The notes below the pieces were generated by a model, which was not told where the DNA came from, made no database searches, and saw only the letters and a program-made list of their open reading frames with translations. 64,000 nt of DNA from Aquimarina sp. Aq78 (GTDB lineage: Bacteria > Bacteroidota > Bacteroidia > Flavobacteriales > Flavobacteriaceae). Of this stretch, positions 37,800-45,990 are shown one piece after another. Made by a program: the position numbers and the translations under genes. How positions within the stretch are numbered: position 1 is the first letter of the stretch; every line of letters begins with the position of its first letter. The stretch covers positions 434,001 to 498,000 of the forward strand of contig NZ_OMKA01000001.1 in the NCBI RefSeq assembly GCF_900299525.1. The letters run 5' to 3'.

Positions 37800-38966
37800 T
37801 TATGACTTCTCTTTAACTTTATACATCATATATATAAATGCTATAAAAACCATAAATGCACACGTATACATAATCAGTGGGATTTTAGAAATGACATCTT
37901 GATAATACCACCCAGAAAAGAAAGCCCCTAAACCAATACCAGCTTCTAGGGCAATGTACATCGTAGCCATTGCTTTCCCTCTATGATTAGGGTCGCTCAT
38001 ATCTACAGTCCAGGCGTTTAATGTTGGAGATAGTATTCCCATAGCTAATCCATAGAAAACTGCTGCAATAAGCAATCCATTAGCCGTATCCAGAAAGCCA
38101 ATGAGGATGAGTGCCAAAAATAAAATGATAAGACTTATAATAATTATAATTTTTCGCCCATAATTATCTGATACTTTCCTCGTCATAAATCGAATACACA
38201 AAGAAGAAATAGTAAAAACAATAAAAAACGTTCCTTTATTAATAATCTCCAAATGATCACTCCAATCTGGAATTAAGGTTAAAATAACTCCAAAAGCGAT
38301 ATAGCATAAAAAAGTTACAATTGCAGATGGTAGAACCTCTACTGCAATGATGTCATTTTTTGAAATCTTGAGAATAGATTGGTTAAAGCGCTGGGAAGTT
38401 TTAAGGGTTTCTTTTGTATTTATTACTAACGCGACAGATATGAAAGCAACTAATGAAGAGCTATAGAATAGTACATCAAAAGAATAATACATTTTAATAA
38501 AACTCCCCAGAGCTGGGCCCAAAGCTAAACCTGTACTAAAACATAAACCTTGTATCCCGAAAGCTTCTCCCCAACGTTCTTTGGGAACAATATCTGCTAT
38601 GTATGCAGAAATTGCTGTTGGGCTAAAACCAGTAGAGAAACCATGTAATAATCTTAAAAAAAGAAAACCCGAAATAGTAGTTAACACAGGATACAAAAAA
38701 CCACATATTAAACATACAATTATACCAATAGTCATTACGGGCTTGCGTCCGATTGTATCTGTAATTTTACCACTAAAAGGCCTTGATAAACCTGCTGTAA
38801 GTGTAAATAAAGAAATGATTAACCCTTTATATTCTGCCCCACCAAGACTACTTAAATATGCAGGTAATTCTGGGATTAACATATTATAGCTCGCAGAAAA
38901 GAATAAGGAACTTAAGCTAATCAATGCAAAATTAATCGTATAAATAGAATGCTTCTGATTAATCAT
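37800..38966 (-). CDS. Major facilitator superfamily transporter
   Basis: 388 residues with about twelve hydrophobic helices. The MFS signature between helices 2 and 3 is GLSRPFSGKITDTIGRKPVMTI (read in two parts), with a weaker echo between helices 8 and 9 (FMTRKVSDNYGRKIII). Helix 5 has GLALGPALGSF, typical of drug:H+ antiporters. It most likely exports a small molecule; the substrate is unknown. Its start overlaps the end of the HD-domain gene by 8 bp, so the two are cotranslated. Confidence 0.9.
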   Translation of the reverse strand: MINQKHSIYTINFALISLSSLFFSASYNMLIPELPAYLSSLGGAEYKGLIISLFTLTAGLSRPFSGKITDTIGRKPVMTIGIIVCLICGFLYPVLTTISGFLFLRLLHGFSTGFSPTAISAYIADIVPKERWGEAFGIQGLCFSTGLALGPALGSFIKMYYSFDVLFYSSSLVAFISVALVINTKETLKTSQRFNQSILKISKNDIIAVEVLPSAIVTFLCYIAFGVILTLIPDWSDHLEIINKGTFFIVFTISSLCIRFMTRKVSDNYGRKIIIIISLIILFLALILIGFLDTANGLLIAAVFYGLAMGILSPTLNAWTVDMSDPNHRGKAMATMYIALEAGIGLGAFFSGWYYQDVISKIPLIMYTCAFMVFIAFIYMMYKVKEKS

Positions 38967-39546
38967 CCAATACGACTTTATAATATGTATTAATTAATGT
39001 TTCAGAATACTCCCACAAGCTATTAGAACCTTTATTTATAGTCTTTGTTTTTTCGTGTACTTTTTGATATTCAACATCAAAATCATGCCATGTACCACCA
39101 TTATTAGAATCATTTTGAAGAGTGGGTTCAAATCTATCTAATGCCTTGGCAAATTTTGCCTCATTAGTTTTTCCTTCTTCAAACTCCAGCCAAATTTCAA
39201 TAAATTCTTTTGATTGTTCTTCGGGGAGTATTCCAAATATTCGCTTAGCTGATTTTAGCTCTTCTTCGGTATTTGTATGATTTTTTACGGTGTCGTAAAT
39301 AAAAATATCACCTGTATCTATTTCAACAACATCATGAATCAATACCATTTTTAAAACTTTAAGAATATTAATAGGTGTATTAGAATGTTCTGCTAAAACA
39401 AGTGCCATCATAGCCAAATGCCAGCTATGTTCTGCATCATTTTCTCGTCTGTCACTATTAAATAATTTGGTTTGACGTTGTATGTATTTGATTTTATCAA
39501 TTTCTTTAATAAATTCTATCTGCTTTAATAATCTTTCCATTTGCAT
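38959..39546 (-). CDS. HD-domain phosphohydrolase, YfbR-like
   Basis: 195 residues. HD_3 family: the metal-binding set is visible as His40 (NDAEHSWHLA) and the His71-Asp72 pair (LIHDVVEIDTGD). Relatives include the 5'-deoxynucleotidase YfbR and YGK1-like proteins, which remove phosphate from deoxynucleoside monophosphates; the exact substrate is inferred. A second possible start is Met3. It overlaps the MFS gene downstream. It is divergent from a Crp/Fnr-type regulator whose palindromic operator candidate lies between them. Confidence 0.85.
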   Translation of the reverse strand: MQMERLLKQIEFIKEIDKIKYIQRQTKLFNSDRRENDAEHSWHLAMMALVLAEHSNTPINILKVLKMVLIHDVVEIDTGDIFIYDTVKNHTNTEEELKSAKRIFGILPEEQSKEFIEIWLEFEEGKTNEAKFAKALDRFEPTLQNDSNNGGTWHDFDVEYQKVHEKTKTINKGSNSLWEYSETLINTYYKVVLDD

Positions 39547-39614
39547 TATTTTATCCCTTTTTATTGTATAATTTTACTGAGTTCAAAGAAATAATTTGTA
39601 GAATTAAATAAAAA

Positions 39615-39626
39615 GGACAAATGTCC
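39615..39626. promoter_or_regulatory. Palindromic operator candidate before the Crp/Fnr gene
   Basis: GGACAAATGTCC is a 5-bp inverted repeat (GGACA/TGTCC) with a 2-bp centre, 13 bp before the regulator ATG at 39640 and in the 93-bp divergent region with the HD/MFS unit. Autoregulation is possible. Short palindromes also arise by chance. Confidence 0.3.
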
Positions 39627-39639
39627 AAGTGTCAAAAAA

Positions 39640-40212
39640 ATGATAAGAACAGACCAGGAATTATTGGATTATATTGATATTCTTTGTCGTTTGGATATTG
39701 ATTATTTTATTGAAGAAAGGTTTCTGCCAAAACAAAAAATAATAGAACAAGATAAAAGATATACTTCGGTTTTTATTATTAAGGAAGGTATCACTAAATG
39801 TTATTTGTCTGATGAAAATGGAAAGGACTTTATTCAGGAGTTTCTGGGTAAAGGAATGAAGTTTGGAGAATTAGAAGTCTTTAGTGGTAAATTAAGTTTT
39901 TGTAGTATTGAAGCAATTACAAGATTAGAAGTTTATAAAATTTCATATACAAATTTCAATTACTTATTAGAGCAAGACAAAAGGTTTAATAGATTGGTTA
40001 TGAAAGCTATGGCTGTTAAAATTGGTTATAAAGCTCCAAGACATTCTTACCAACAATCCTATACCATAGAAGATAATATTCTAAAGCTTAAAGAAGCTTT
40101 TCCAGAGCTTACAGAAGTGATTTCTAAAAAAGATATCGCTAATTATATGGGAATTACTTTAAGAAGCTTAAACAGGGTATTGATGAAATTAAACGATAAG
40201 AATCATAAATAA
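39640..40212 (+). CDS. Crp/Fnr-family transcriptional regulator
   Basis: 190 residues. The N-terminal cyclic-nucleotide-binding beta-roll (about 10-120) includes TSVFIIKEGITKCYLSDENG (in parts), GKGMKFGELEVFSG and IEAITRLEVYKIS. The C-terminal winged helix-turn-helix has ISKKDIANYMGITLRSLNRVL. No cysteine cluster for an Fe-S centre is present, so it is not an FNR oxygen sensor. The phosphate-binding RxS of true Crp is not obvious either, so the ligand is unknown. It is followed after 11 bp by rlmF. Confidence 0.88.
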   Translation: MIRTDQELLDYIDILCRLDIDYFIEERFLPKQKIIEQDKRYTSVFIIKEGITKCYLSDENGKDFIQEFLGKGMKFGELEVFSGKLSFCSIEAITRLEVYKISYTNFNYLLEQDKRFNRLVMKAMAVKIGYKAPRHSYQQSYTIEDNILKLKEAFPELTEVISKKDIANYMGITLRSLNRVLMKLNDKNHK

Positions 40213-40223
40213 ATTAAATAAGC

Positions 40224-41078
40224 GTGCATCCCAATAATATTCATAATAAACCATACGATTTTACAACACTAATTAATGCGCATGAGGCATTAGAAACTTT
40301 TGTCTTTACCAATACATTTGGGAATAGCACAATAGATTTCTCTGATCATAAAGCAGTTTTGGAGTTAAACAGAGCTATTTTAAAGCATCATTATGGATTA
40401 AAGGATTGGAGTATCCCTAAAGGTTATCTCTGCCCTCCTATTCCCGGGAGAGTGGATTATATACATCATTTGGCTGATATACTGGCAAAAGAAGGAGTTA
40501 CTACCAAAATAAAAGGTTTAGATATTGGTATGGGTGCCAATTGCATTTATCCCTTTTTAGGGGCACAAGTATATGATTGGTATATGGTAGGAGCAGATAT
40601 TGATGAAAAAGCGGTGATATCTGCAAAAAATAATATTAAAATAAATCGGCAGCTAAGTGATTCTATTGAAATAAGACACCAGACTAACAATGCGAATATA
40701 TTTGAAGGAATTATAAAAAATGAAGAATTCTTTGATTTTACAATGTGTAACCCTCCATTTCATGCCTCACAAGAAGAAGCTTCTAAAGGGACACTTAGAA
40801 AGTTAAAGAATTTAGGAATTTCAGAAAATATTGAACTCAATTTTGGAGGTCAAGCCAATGAACTCTGGTGTAATGGCGGTGAAGCTTTATTCTTAAAACG
40901 AATGATAAAACAAAGCGTTACTTTTGCTAAACAAGTAGGTTTTTTTACAAGTCTCGTTTCTAAGAAAGAACATCTACCTAAATTAGAGAAACAATTAAAT
41001 AAACTGAAAGCAACACATACTACCATTGCAATGGAACAGGGTAATAAAAGAAGTCGCTTTATTGTTTGGAAATTTTAA
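40224..41078 (+). CDS. rlmF: 23S rRNA (adenine(1618)-N6)-methyltransferase
   Basis: Methylates A1618 of 23S rRNA using S-adenosylmethionine. 284 residues, somewhat shorter than E. coli RlmF (308). Start codon GTG at 40224. Family hallmarks: HPNNIHNKPYDF at the N-terminus, then LNRAILKHHYGLKDWSIPKG (in parts), SAM motif LDIGMGANCIYP (99-110), and the N6-adenine methylase motif NPPF (176-179). It lies 11 bp after the Crp-type gene and converges with the helicase gene 3 bp away. Confidence 0.95.
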   Translation: MHPNNIHNKPYDFTTLINAHEALETFVFTNTFGNSTIDFSDHKAVLELNRAILKHHYGLKDWSIPKGYLCPPIPGRVDYIHHLADILAKEGVTTKIKGLDIGMGANCIYPFLGAQVYDWYMVGADIDEKAVISAKNNIKINRQLSDSIEIRHQTNNANIFEGIIKNEEFFDFTMCNPPFHASQEEASKGTLRKLKNLGISENIELNFGGQANELWCNGGEALFLKRMIKQSVTFAKQVGFFTSLVSKKEHLPKLEKQLNKLKATHTTIAMEQGNKRSRFIVWKF

Positions 41079-41081
41079 ACA

Positions 41082-42635
41082 CTAATCTTCTGGTGGTCTC
41101 CCATGAATTTCTTCAAACAAAGTATCAAAATTATCACGTAAATACGTACTTAACTTCTTTCGATAATCATCCTTTAACCAGGTCAAAAAATTATGAGTAC
41201 TCTTACTGATACATTTAGCATAGGCCTGAATTCTATAATTAATATCCTCTCCCAGCATTTTAGCTAACCCCAATGCATCATAAATATCTTCACTATTTTC
41301 AACACATATCTTGGCGTGCTGAGCTATAGATTGTTCTAATACAACCTTAGATGATTGACCATTCTTTACAGATTGTATATACGTCTCTTTGATATCAAAA
41401 TATACTTCTTCAGAATTAGCAAACTCTGCTCTTAATTCTGCTGGCATCTCATGTCTAAACTTTCCTTCAATCTCCTCATCATTAAGGAGTTTATCCATAT
41501 AGTAATTTGGTGAATTAAATATTTTTTGCCAATCTAAATCTGCCCCCCATGGTCCAAAACGATAGAGATTATTCCCTAAATCAATTACAGAAAACTTAGA
41601 TTTGTTTTTAAGGATACGAGAACCACGACCAATCATTTGATAATATAAAGTCAAAGATTTGGTAGCTCTATTCAAGATAATTGTATCTACCGTAGGTTCA
41701 TCAAATCCTGTAGTTAAGATACTTACCGATGTTAAAATAGCATTAGGTGTTTCTTTAAACCATTTTAGGATTTGACTTCTCTGTTTTTTTGTGGCCGTAT
41801 TATCTAAGTGTGCAATGGGAAATCCTGCTGCTCTAAATGTATCAAAAACATGTAATGAAGTATTAATTCCATTATTAAAAATTAGCGTTTTCTTACCCAA
41901 AGAATGTTTTTTATATGCATCTAGTAATTTACCCAGCATATCTTGGTTTGTGTACAGGTCTTCTGATGATTTTACTGTATAATCTCCATTGGATCCAACC
42001 TCTAAAGATGTCAATCCCATATTGTAAGCAAAGACTTCTGCACGAGCAAGAAATTCATTCTCGATTAGAGATTCTATCGTTTCACCAACAATCAATTCAT
42101 TATAGTTATCCTTCATCGGCAATTTCATATTCGAACTCAATGGTGTAGCCGTAACTCCTAAAATAAACGATTTTTCAAAAAATTTAAATAATTTGGTAAA
42201 AGAATTATAATGTGCTTCATCAATAATAACTAAACCAATGTCTGAGATATCAAGTTTATCTTCATTTAGTCTATTATTTAAAGTTTCTACCATAGCTACA
42301 AAGCAACTATACTCCTCCTGATCATCAAGATTTGCTTTGCTATCAACTACTTTATTAATTACCCCAAACCCTGTAAGCATTTTAGATGTTTGCTTACACA
42401 ATTCTATACGATGTGTCATCACTAACACTTTTTTGTTATGATGTTTAAGGTATTGTCTTACTATTTCAGAAAAAATAACTGTCTTACCACCACCAGTTGG
42501 TAGTTGATATAACAGGTGATAATCTTCTGGAGCGTCTTCAAAACTTTTAAAAATTTTATTGATTGCTCCTTTTTGGTAACTGTATAATTCTTTACCGGTT
42601 TTTCTTTCTTCTGACTCTGTAGTTATCTCAGACAT
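41082..42635 (-). CDS. SF2 DEAD/DEAH helicase (type III restriction/XPB-like)
   Basis: 517 residues. Q-motif-like start ELYSYQKGAINKIFK, Walker A LPTGGGKTVIFSE (about 46-58), motif Ia VMTHRIEL, Walker B IIDEAHYNSF, motif III GVTATP, and motif VI QMIGRGSRILK. The C-terminal 130 residues are helical with no known nuclease domain. It belongs to the group of stand-alone helicases related to ResIII/SSL2. It may act in DNA repair or RNA metabolism. No methylase or restriction gene adjoins it, so a restriction role is not supported. Confidence 0.88.
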   Translation of the reverse strand: MSEITTESEERKTGKELYSYQKGAINKIFKSFEDAPEDYHLLYQLPTGGGKTVIFSEIVRQYLKHHNKKVLVMTHRIELCKQTSKMLTGFGVINKVVDSKANLDDQEEYSCFVAMVETLNNRLNEDKLDISDIGLVIIDEAHYNSFTKLFKFFEKSFILGVTATPLSSNMKLPMKDNYNELIVGETIESLIENEFLARAEVFAYNMGLTSLEVGSNGDYTVKSSEDLYTNQDMLGKLLDAYKKHSLGKKTLIFNNGINTSLHVFDTFRAAGFPIAHLDNTATKKQRSQILKWFKETPNAILTSVSILTTGFDEPTVDTIILNRATKSLTLYYQMIGRGSRILKNKSKFSVIDLGNNLYRFGPWGADLDWQKIFNSPNYYMDKLLNDEEIEGKFRHEMPAELRAEFANSEEVYFDIKETYIQSVKNGQSSKVVLEQSIAQHAKICVENSEDIYDALGLAKMLGEDINYRIQAYAKCISKSTHNFLTWLKDDYRKKLSTYLRDNFDTLFEEIHGRPPED

Positions 42636-42749
42636 AACTTTCCATTTTTTTAGGCCTGTAAAATTAATGTCTTTCAGGAATTTTGAAAGGATTTTGTCTT
42701 AAAAAATAATAAACTTTATAAGAAATGTTCTTTCAGTGTATTATAAAGA

Positions 42750-42779
42750 AAGAGGCCCATCAATTATGATGGGCCTCTT
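42750..42779 (-). terminator. Intrinsic terminator of cold-shock gene
   Basis: Perfect 13-bp GC-rich stem (42750-42762 with 42767-42779; core AGAGGCCCATCA) and a 4-nt loop. On the minus strand it is followed by TTTCTTTA. It starts 25 bp beyond the cspA-like stop at 42804. Confidence 0.85.
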
Positions 42780-42803
42780 GATACAAAATTTAAGCGTATA
42801 TGT

Positions 42804-42995
42804 TTAGATAACTTTTACGTTTACTGCATTCAATCCTTTGTTACCTTCTTTAAGGTCATACTCTACTTCATCGCCTTCACGAATCTCATCGACTAATCCA
42901 GAAATGTGAACAAAATACTCTTGGTTTGAACCTTCTTCTTTAATAAAACCGAAACCTTTGGCATCGTTGAAGAATTTTACTGTTCCTTTACTCAT
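42804..42995 (-). CDS. Cold-shock-domain RNA chaperone
   Basis: 63 residues, one cold-shock domain. RNP1 is KGFGFI and RNP2 is YFVHIS (Tyr instead of the usual Val at its first position). The protein binds single-stranded RNA/DNA and prevents secondary structure. It lies 85 bp downstream of two DEAD-box helicase genes on the same strand, a functional group for RNA unfolding in the cold. A near -7 box (CATATTTG, one mismatch) sits upstream on the minus strand, and a strong terminator follows. Confidence 0.95.
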   Translation of the reverse strand: MSKGTVKFFNDAKGFGFIKEEGSNQEYFVHISGLVDEIREGDEVEYDLKEGNKGLNAVNVKVI

Positions 42996-43080
42996 TGTAA
43001 TATAATTTAATTTTAATAATTACTTTATGCATTTCAAATATGATGCCATAAATTTACAAGCAATAAAACTGTATTTCTTT

Positions 43081-44391
43081 CTAGATACTAGTTACCCTTA
43101 TTTTTTTCTTCTTTAATCTACTATTATTCAATGTTGCGACTAGTTCATCGGCTATAGATACAGGGACAGCAACAAACGTACAATCTTGTTTTAACTCTAT
43201 AACTCCTAATTGATCCTTATTAATTTTACCTTGTTTAAAAAATAATCCAGCGATATCTCCTTTAGAAATTTTATCCTTTCTACCTCCAGAAATAAATAAG
43301 GTTTGCCAATATTGAGGTTTTCGTACAGAGTGCTTAGTAATCGTTTCTATTTCTGCATTTTCGATAAAATCTGGTAAGTTTTCCTTTTCCCATTTCAATA
43401 CATAAGCGGTTCCTTTAGCATTTACTCTGGCTGTTCTGCCATTTCGATGTGTAAATTCTTCTATTTTTAAAGGAAGCTGGTAATGAACAATATATTTAAT
43501 CTCTGGGATATCGATTCCTCTGGCTGCCAAATCGGTAGCAATAATAATCTGATGGGTACCGTTTCTAAATTTGATTAAAGAACGTTCTCTATCTTTCTGC
43601 TCCATTCCTCCATAAAAACAACCATGACTAATATTATTTTTATCCAGAAAATGACTTACCTCGCTTATAGTATCTTTTAGATTACAAAATATAATTCCGG
43701 GTTGATTACCTAATTGATGTAATAATGCAACAAGAGTATCTAACTTGTTTTTTGAAGGAGAAACTACCGTTTTTATTGTTAAATTAGAAACACCATCATC
43801 CAAGTAATCAATAATAGTTGGGTTTTCTAATTTGACAAAATCAGGAATGTCTATTTCCTGTGTGGCAGAGGTTAATATTCTTCTATTTATTCCTGGCAGT
43901 TCATTTATAATACCTCTCATTTCGTATTCAAAACCAACTTCTAATGATTTGTCAAATTCATCCAGCACCAATGTTTTTATGCTTTCTTTAGAAAAACGCT
44001 CTCTACTGAAATGATCTGCAATTCTGCCCGGTGTACCAATAAGAATTGCCGGAGTATGCTTCAGTTCTATTTTATCTTTAGAAATAGAACGACCACCATA
44101 TACAGCATTTACTTTATATCCTGATCCCATTTCTCTAACTACTTGTTCTATTTGAATAGCTAATTCTCTTGATGGCACCAAAACTAAAGCTTGTATCTCT
44201 GTACTTTTAGGATCTAAATTAGCAATAATAGGCAATAAAAATGCCAGAGTTTTACCTGTTCCGGTAGGAGAAAGTATAATTGTATTTTCGGTTTCTTCAA
44301 TGGCAACAAGAGCATCTTCCTGCATTGGATTCAAACACTTAATATTTAATTTATCAAGAATATGCTGTTGCTTTTTAATGATATTTGCCAT
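43081..44391 (-). CDS. DEAD-box RNA helicase, DbpA-like
   Basis: 436 residues. Walker A SPTGTGKTLAF (about 42-52), motif Ia VPSRELAIQ, motif II DEFD instead of DEAD, motif III SAT, motif V TDLAARGID and motif VI HRNGRTARV. The C-terminal 75 residues match the DbpA RNA-binding domain (TLFISGGRKDKISKGDIAGL, then FVAVPVS), which directs E. coli DbpA to 23S rRNA hairpin 92. A ribosome-assembly role is therefore likely. It lies 5 bp after the next DEAD-box gene and shares its transcript. Confidence 0.92.
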   Translation of the reverse strand: MANIIKKQQHILDKLNIKCLNPMQEDALVAIEETENTIILSPTGTGKTLAFLLPIIANLDPKSTEIQALVLVPSRELAIQIEQVVREMGSGYKVNAVYGGRSISKDKIELKHTPAILIGTPGRIADHFSRERFSKESIKTLVLDEFDKSLEVGFEYEMRGIINELPGINRRILTSATQEIDIPDFVKLENPTIIDYLDDGVSNLTIKTVVSPSKNKLDTLVALLHQLGNQPGIIFCNLKDTISEVSHFLDKNNISHGCFYGGMEQKDRERSLIKFRNGTHQIIIATDLAARGIDIPEIKYIVHYQLPLKIEEFTHRNGRTARVNAKGTAYVLKWEKENLPDFIENAEIETITKHSVRKPQYWQTLFISGGRKDKISKGDIAGLFFKQGKINKDQLGVIELKQDCTFVAVPVSIADELVATLNNSRLKKKKIRVTSI

Positions 44392-44396
44392 ACGTT

Positions 44397-45737
44397 TTAT
44401 TTCTTTTTCTTCTTAGGTATTTCTGTTTTTGTATGAGTAGAATTGGTGTGTTGCGCAAGGTAATTTGCTAACAGTTTCTCTATCAATTCTTCTTTGGTAA
44501 GGTGGTGAAAAACTGTCTTTATTTTTTCTTTAAACTCAGCAGAAACTGTATGATTGGGTTTGGTTTTAAATATTTTTCTTGCCCACAAAAGTCCATTATT
44601 TTCTTCGATACTTTGTTCGTCAGCTTTTTTGAATTCTTTAAAAACTATACCTAAAACAGATTCAAATTCTGGTATATCTTCTACCTCTTCTTGTTGTATT
44701 ATCGTTAAAGATAACCCTTTTGCTCCTGCTCTTGCCGTTCTTCCACTTCGATGTACATAAGTATCGTAAACATCTGGTAAATGATAATTGACTACATATG
44801 ATATTTCTTTGATATCAATTCCTCTGGCAGCTAAATCTGTAGCAACAAGAATATCTATATGTCCTTCTCTAAATTGCCCCATAATTCTATCACGAATAGG
44901 TTGTGATAAGCTACCGTGTAGTGCTCCGGAAGAAAATTTATTAATTGCCAGGTTCTTTGCCAGCTTATTTACTGCCGCTTTTGTTTTACAAAAAATAATA
45001 CCTCGCTCTCCTTCTTTTGAGCTAAGAAAATGCATTAAAACTTCTAATTTCTCTATAGGTTCTACAACAACATACCGGTGATCTATACCCTGATGTCCAA
45101 CGGTTTCCATATCTGCACTTACATGAATAATGTGCTTAGACATATAATTTTGTACCAGCTGCTTTATGGTTCCTGGCATCGTAGCTGTAAACAGAATGGT
45201 TCTCCTATTTTTTGGTAGCACAGCAACTATTTTATCCAAATCTTCTTTTAAAGAGCTTACCATCTCATCTGCTTCATCAAGAACCAGATAATTAGCACTT
45301 TTAATATCAATAGCATTACGGTTTATCAAATCAATTAAACGTCCAGGAGTTGCAATAACTATATGGGTCGTATTCGTTAAACGTTCTATTTGGGGTTTGA
45401 TAGGAATCCCTCCACAAACTGATGCAATAGAAATATCTGGCAAATACTTAATAAAAGATGTTAAATCGCTATGAATCTGATGTCCTAATTCTCTGGTTGG
45501 AGCCAATATTACGGCCTGAATGCTTGGACTACTTGCATCAATCATTTGCAACAACGGCAATCCGAATGCAGCTGTTTTTCCTGTTCCGGTTTTGGCTAAA
45601 CCAACAAAATCATCCTTCTTCTGTAATAAAATAGGAATTGATTTTTCCTGAATATCGGTTGGTGTAGAAAAATTTAGATCTACTAAACTTTTTTGTAATG
45701 GAACTAAAACTCCTAAATCAGAAAACTGTCTTGACAT
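44397..45737 (-). CDS. DEAD-box RNA helicase
   Basis: 446 residues. Q motif DLNFSTPTDIQEKSIPILL, Walker A AKTGTGKTAAFGLP, motif Ia PTRELGHQ, motif II DEAD (VLDEADEM), motif III TATMP, motif V TDLAARGID and motif VI HRSGRTARAG. The C-terminus is a basic Lys-rich tail (PKKKKK), typical of RhlE/CsdA-type Bacteroidota helicases. It is upstream of the DbpA-like gene and probably cotranscribed with it, followed by the cold-shock gene. Confidence 0.94.
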   Translation of the reverse strand: MSRQFSDLGVLVPLQKSLVDLNFSTPTDIQEKSIPILLQKKDDFVGLAKTGTGKTAAFGLPLLQMIDASSPSIQAVILAPTRELGHQIHSDLTSFIKYLPDISIASVCGGIPIKPQIERLTNTTHIVIATPGRLIDLINRNAIDIKSANYLVLDEADEMVSSLKEDLDKIVAVLPKNRRTILFTATMPGTIKQLVQNYMSKHIIHVSADMETVGHQGIDHRYVVVEPIEKLEVLMHFLSSKEGERGIIFCKTKAAVNKLAKNLAINKFSSGALHGSLSQPIRDRIMGQFREGHIDILVATDLAARGIDIKEISYVVNYHLPDVYDTYVHRSGRTARAGAKGLSLTIIQQEEVEDIPEFESVLGIVFKEFKKADEQSIEENNGLLWARKIFKTKPNHTVSAEFKEKIKTVFHHLTKEELIEKLLANYLAQHTNSTHTKTEIPKKKKK

Positions 45738-45863
45738 AAAATAATTTTTGGTAAAGATAGAAGTATAAATAGAGTATTCTGTACAGTTTTAAAAAAGCTA
45801 GCGAATAAATGGCTTTACATGGTATATTATTTCATCAAGATCTTTGTTCTACGGCTATGAGAT

Positions 45864-45941
45864 CTATGGTTTTTTGTCTTCAGCTGCTGCATAAGAATAG
45901 GAAACCAAAATTAAAAGTACTAACCACTTTTTACACTTTAT
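45864..45941 (-). other. Signal-peptide-like open stretch without a normal start
   Basis: Between the helicase and permease genes, the minus strand encodes KCKKWLVLLILVSYSYAAAE followed by DKKP and a stop (TAG, 45864-45866). This has the n-, h- and c-regions of a signal peptide, but there is no ATG, GTG or TTG in place (an ATA precedes it). It may be the remnant of a lost secreted-protein gene or chance. The rest of the 253-bp gap (45738-45990) shows nothing else. Confidence 0.25.
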
Positions 45942-45990
45942 CCTACTCTTATGCTCTTTTGCTGAATATGTATTAAAGATTAAATCTTTC

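Noticed and set aside
41082..42635. Restriction-modification or defence system suggested by the type III-like helicase.
   Set aside because: No methyltransferase, nuclease or other defence gene is adjacent; neighbours are rlmF and RNA helicases.
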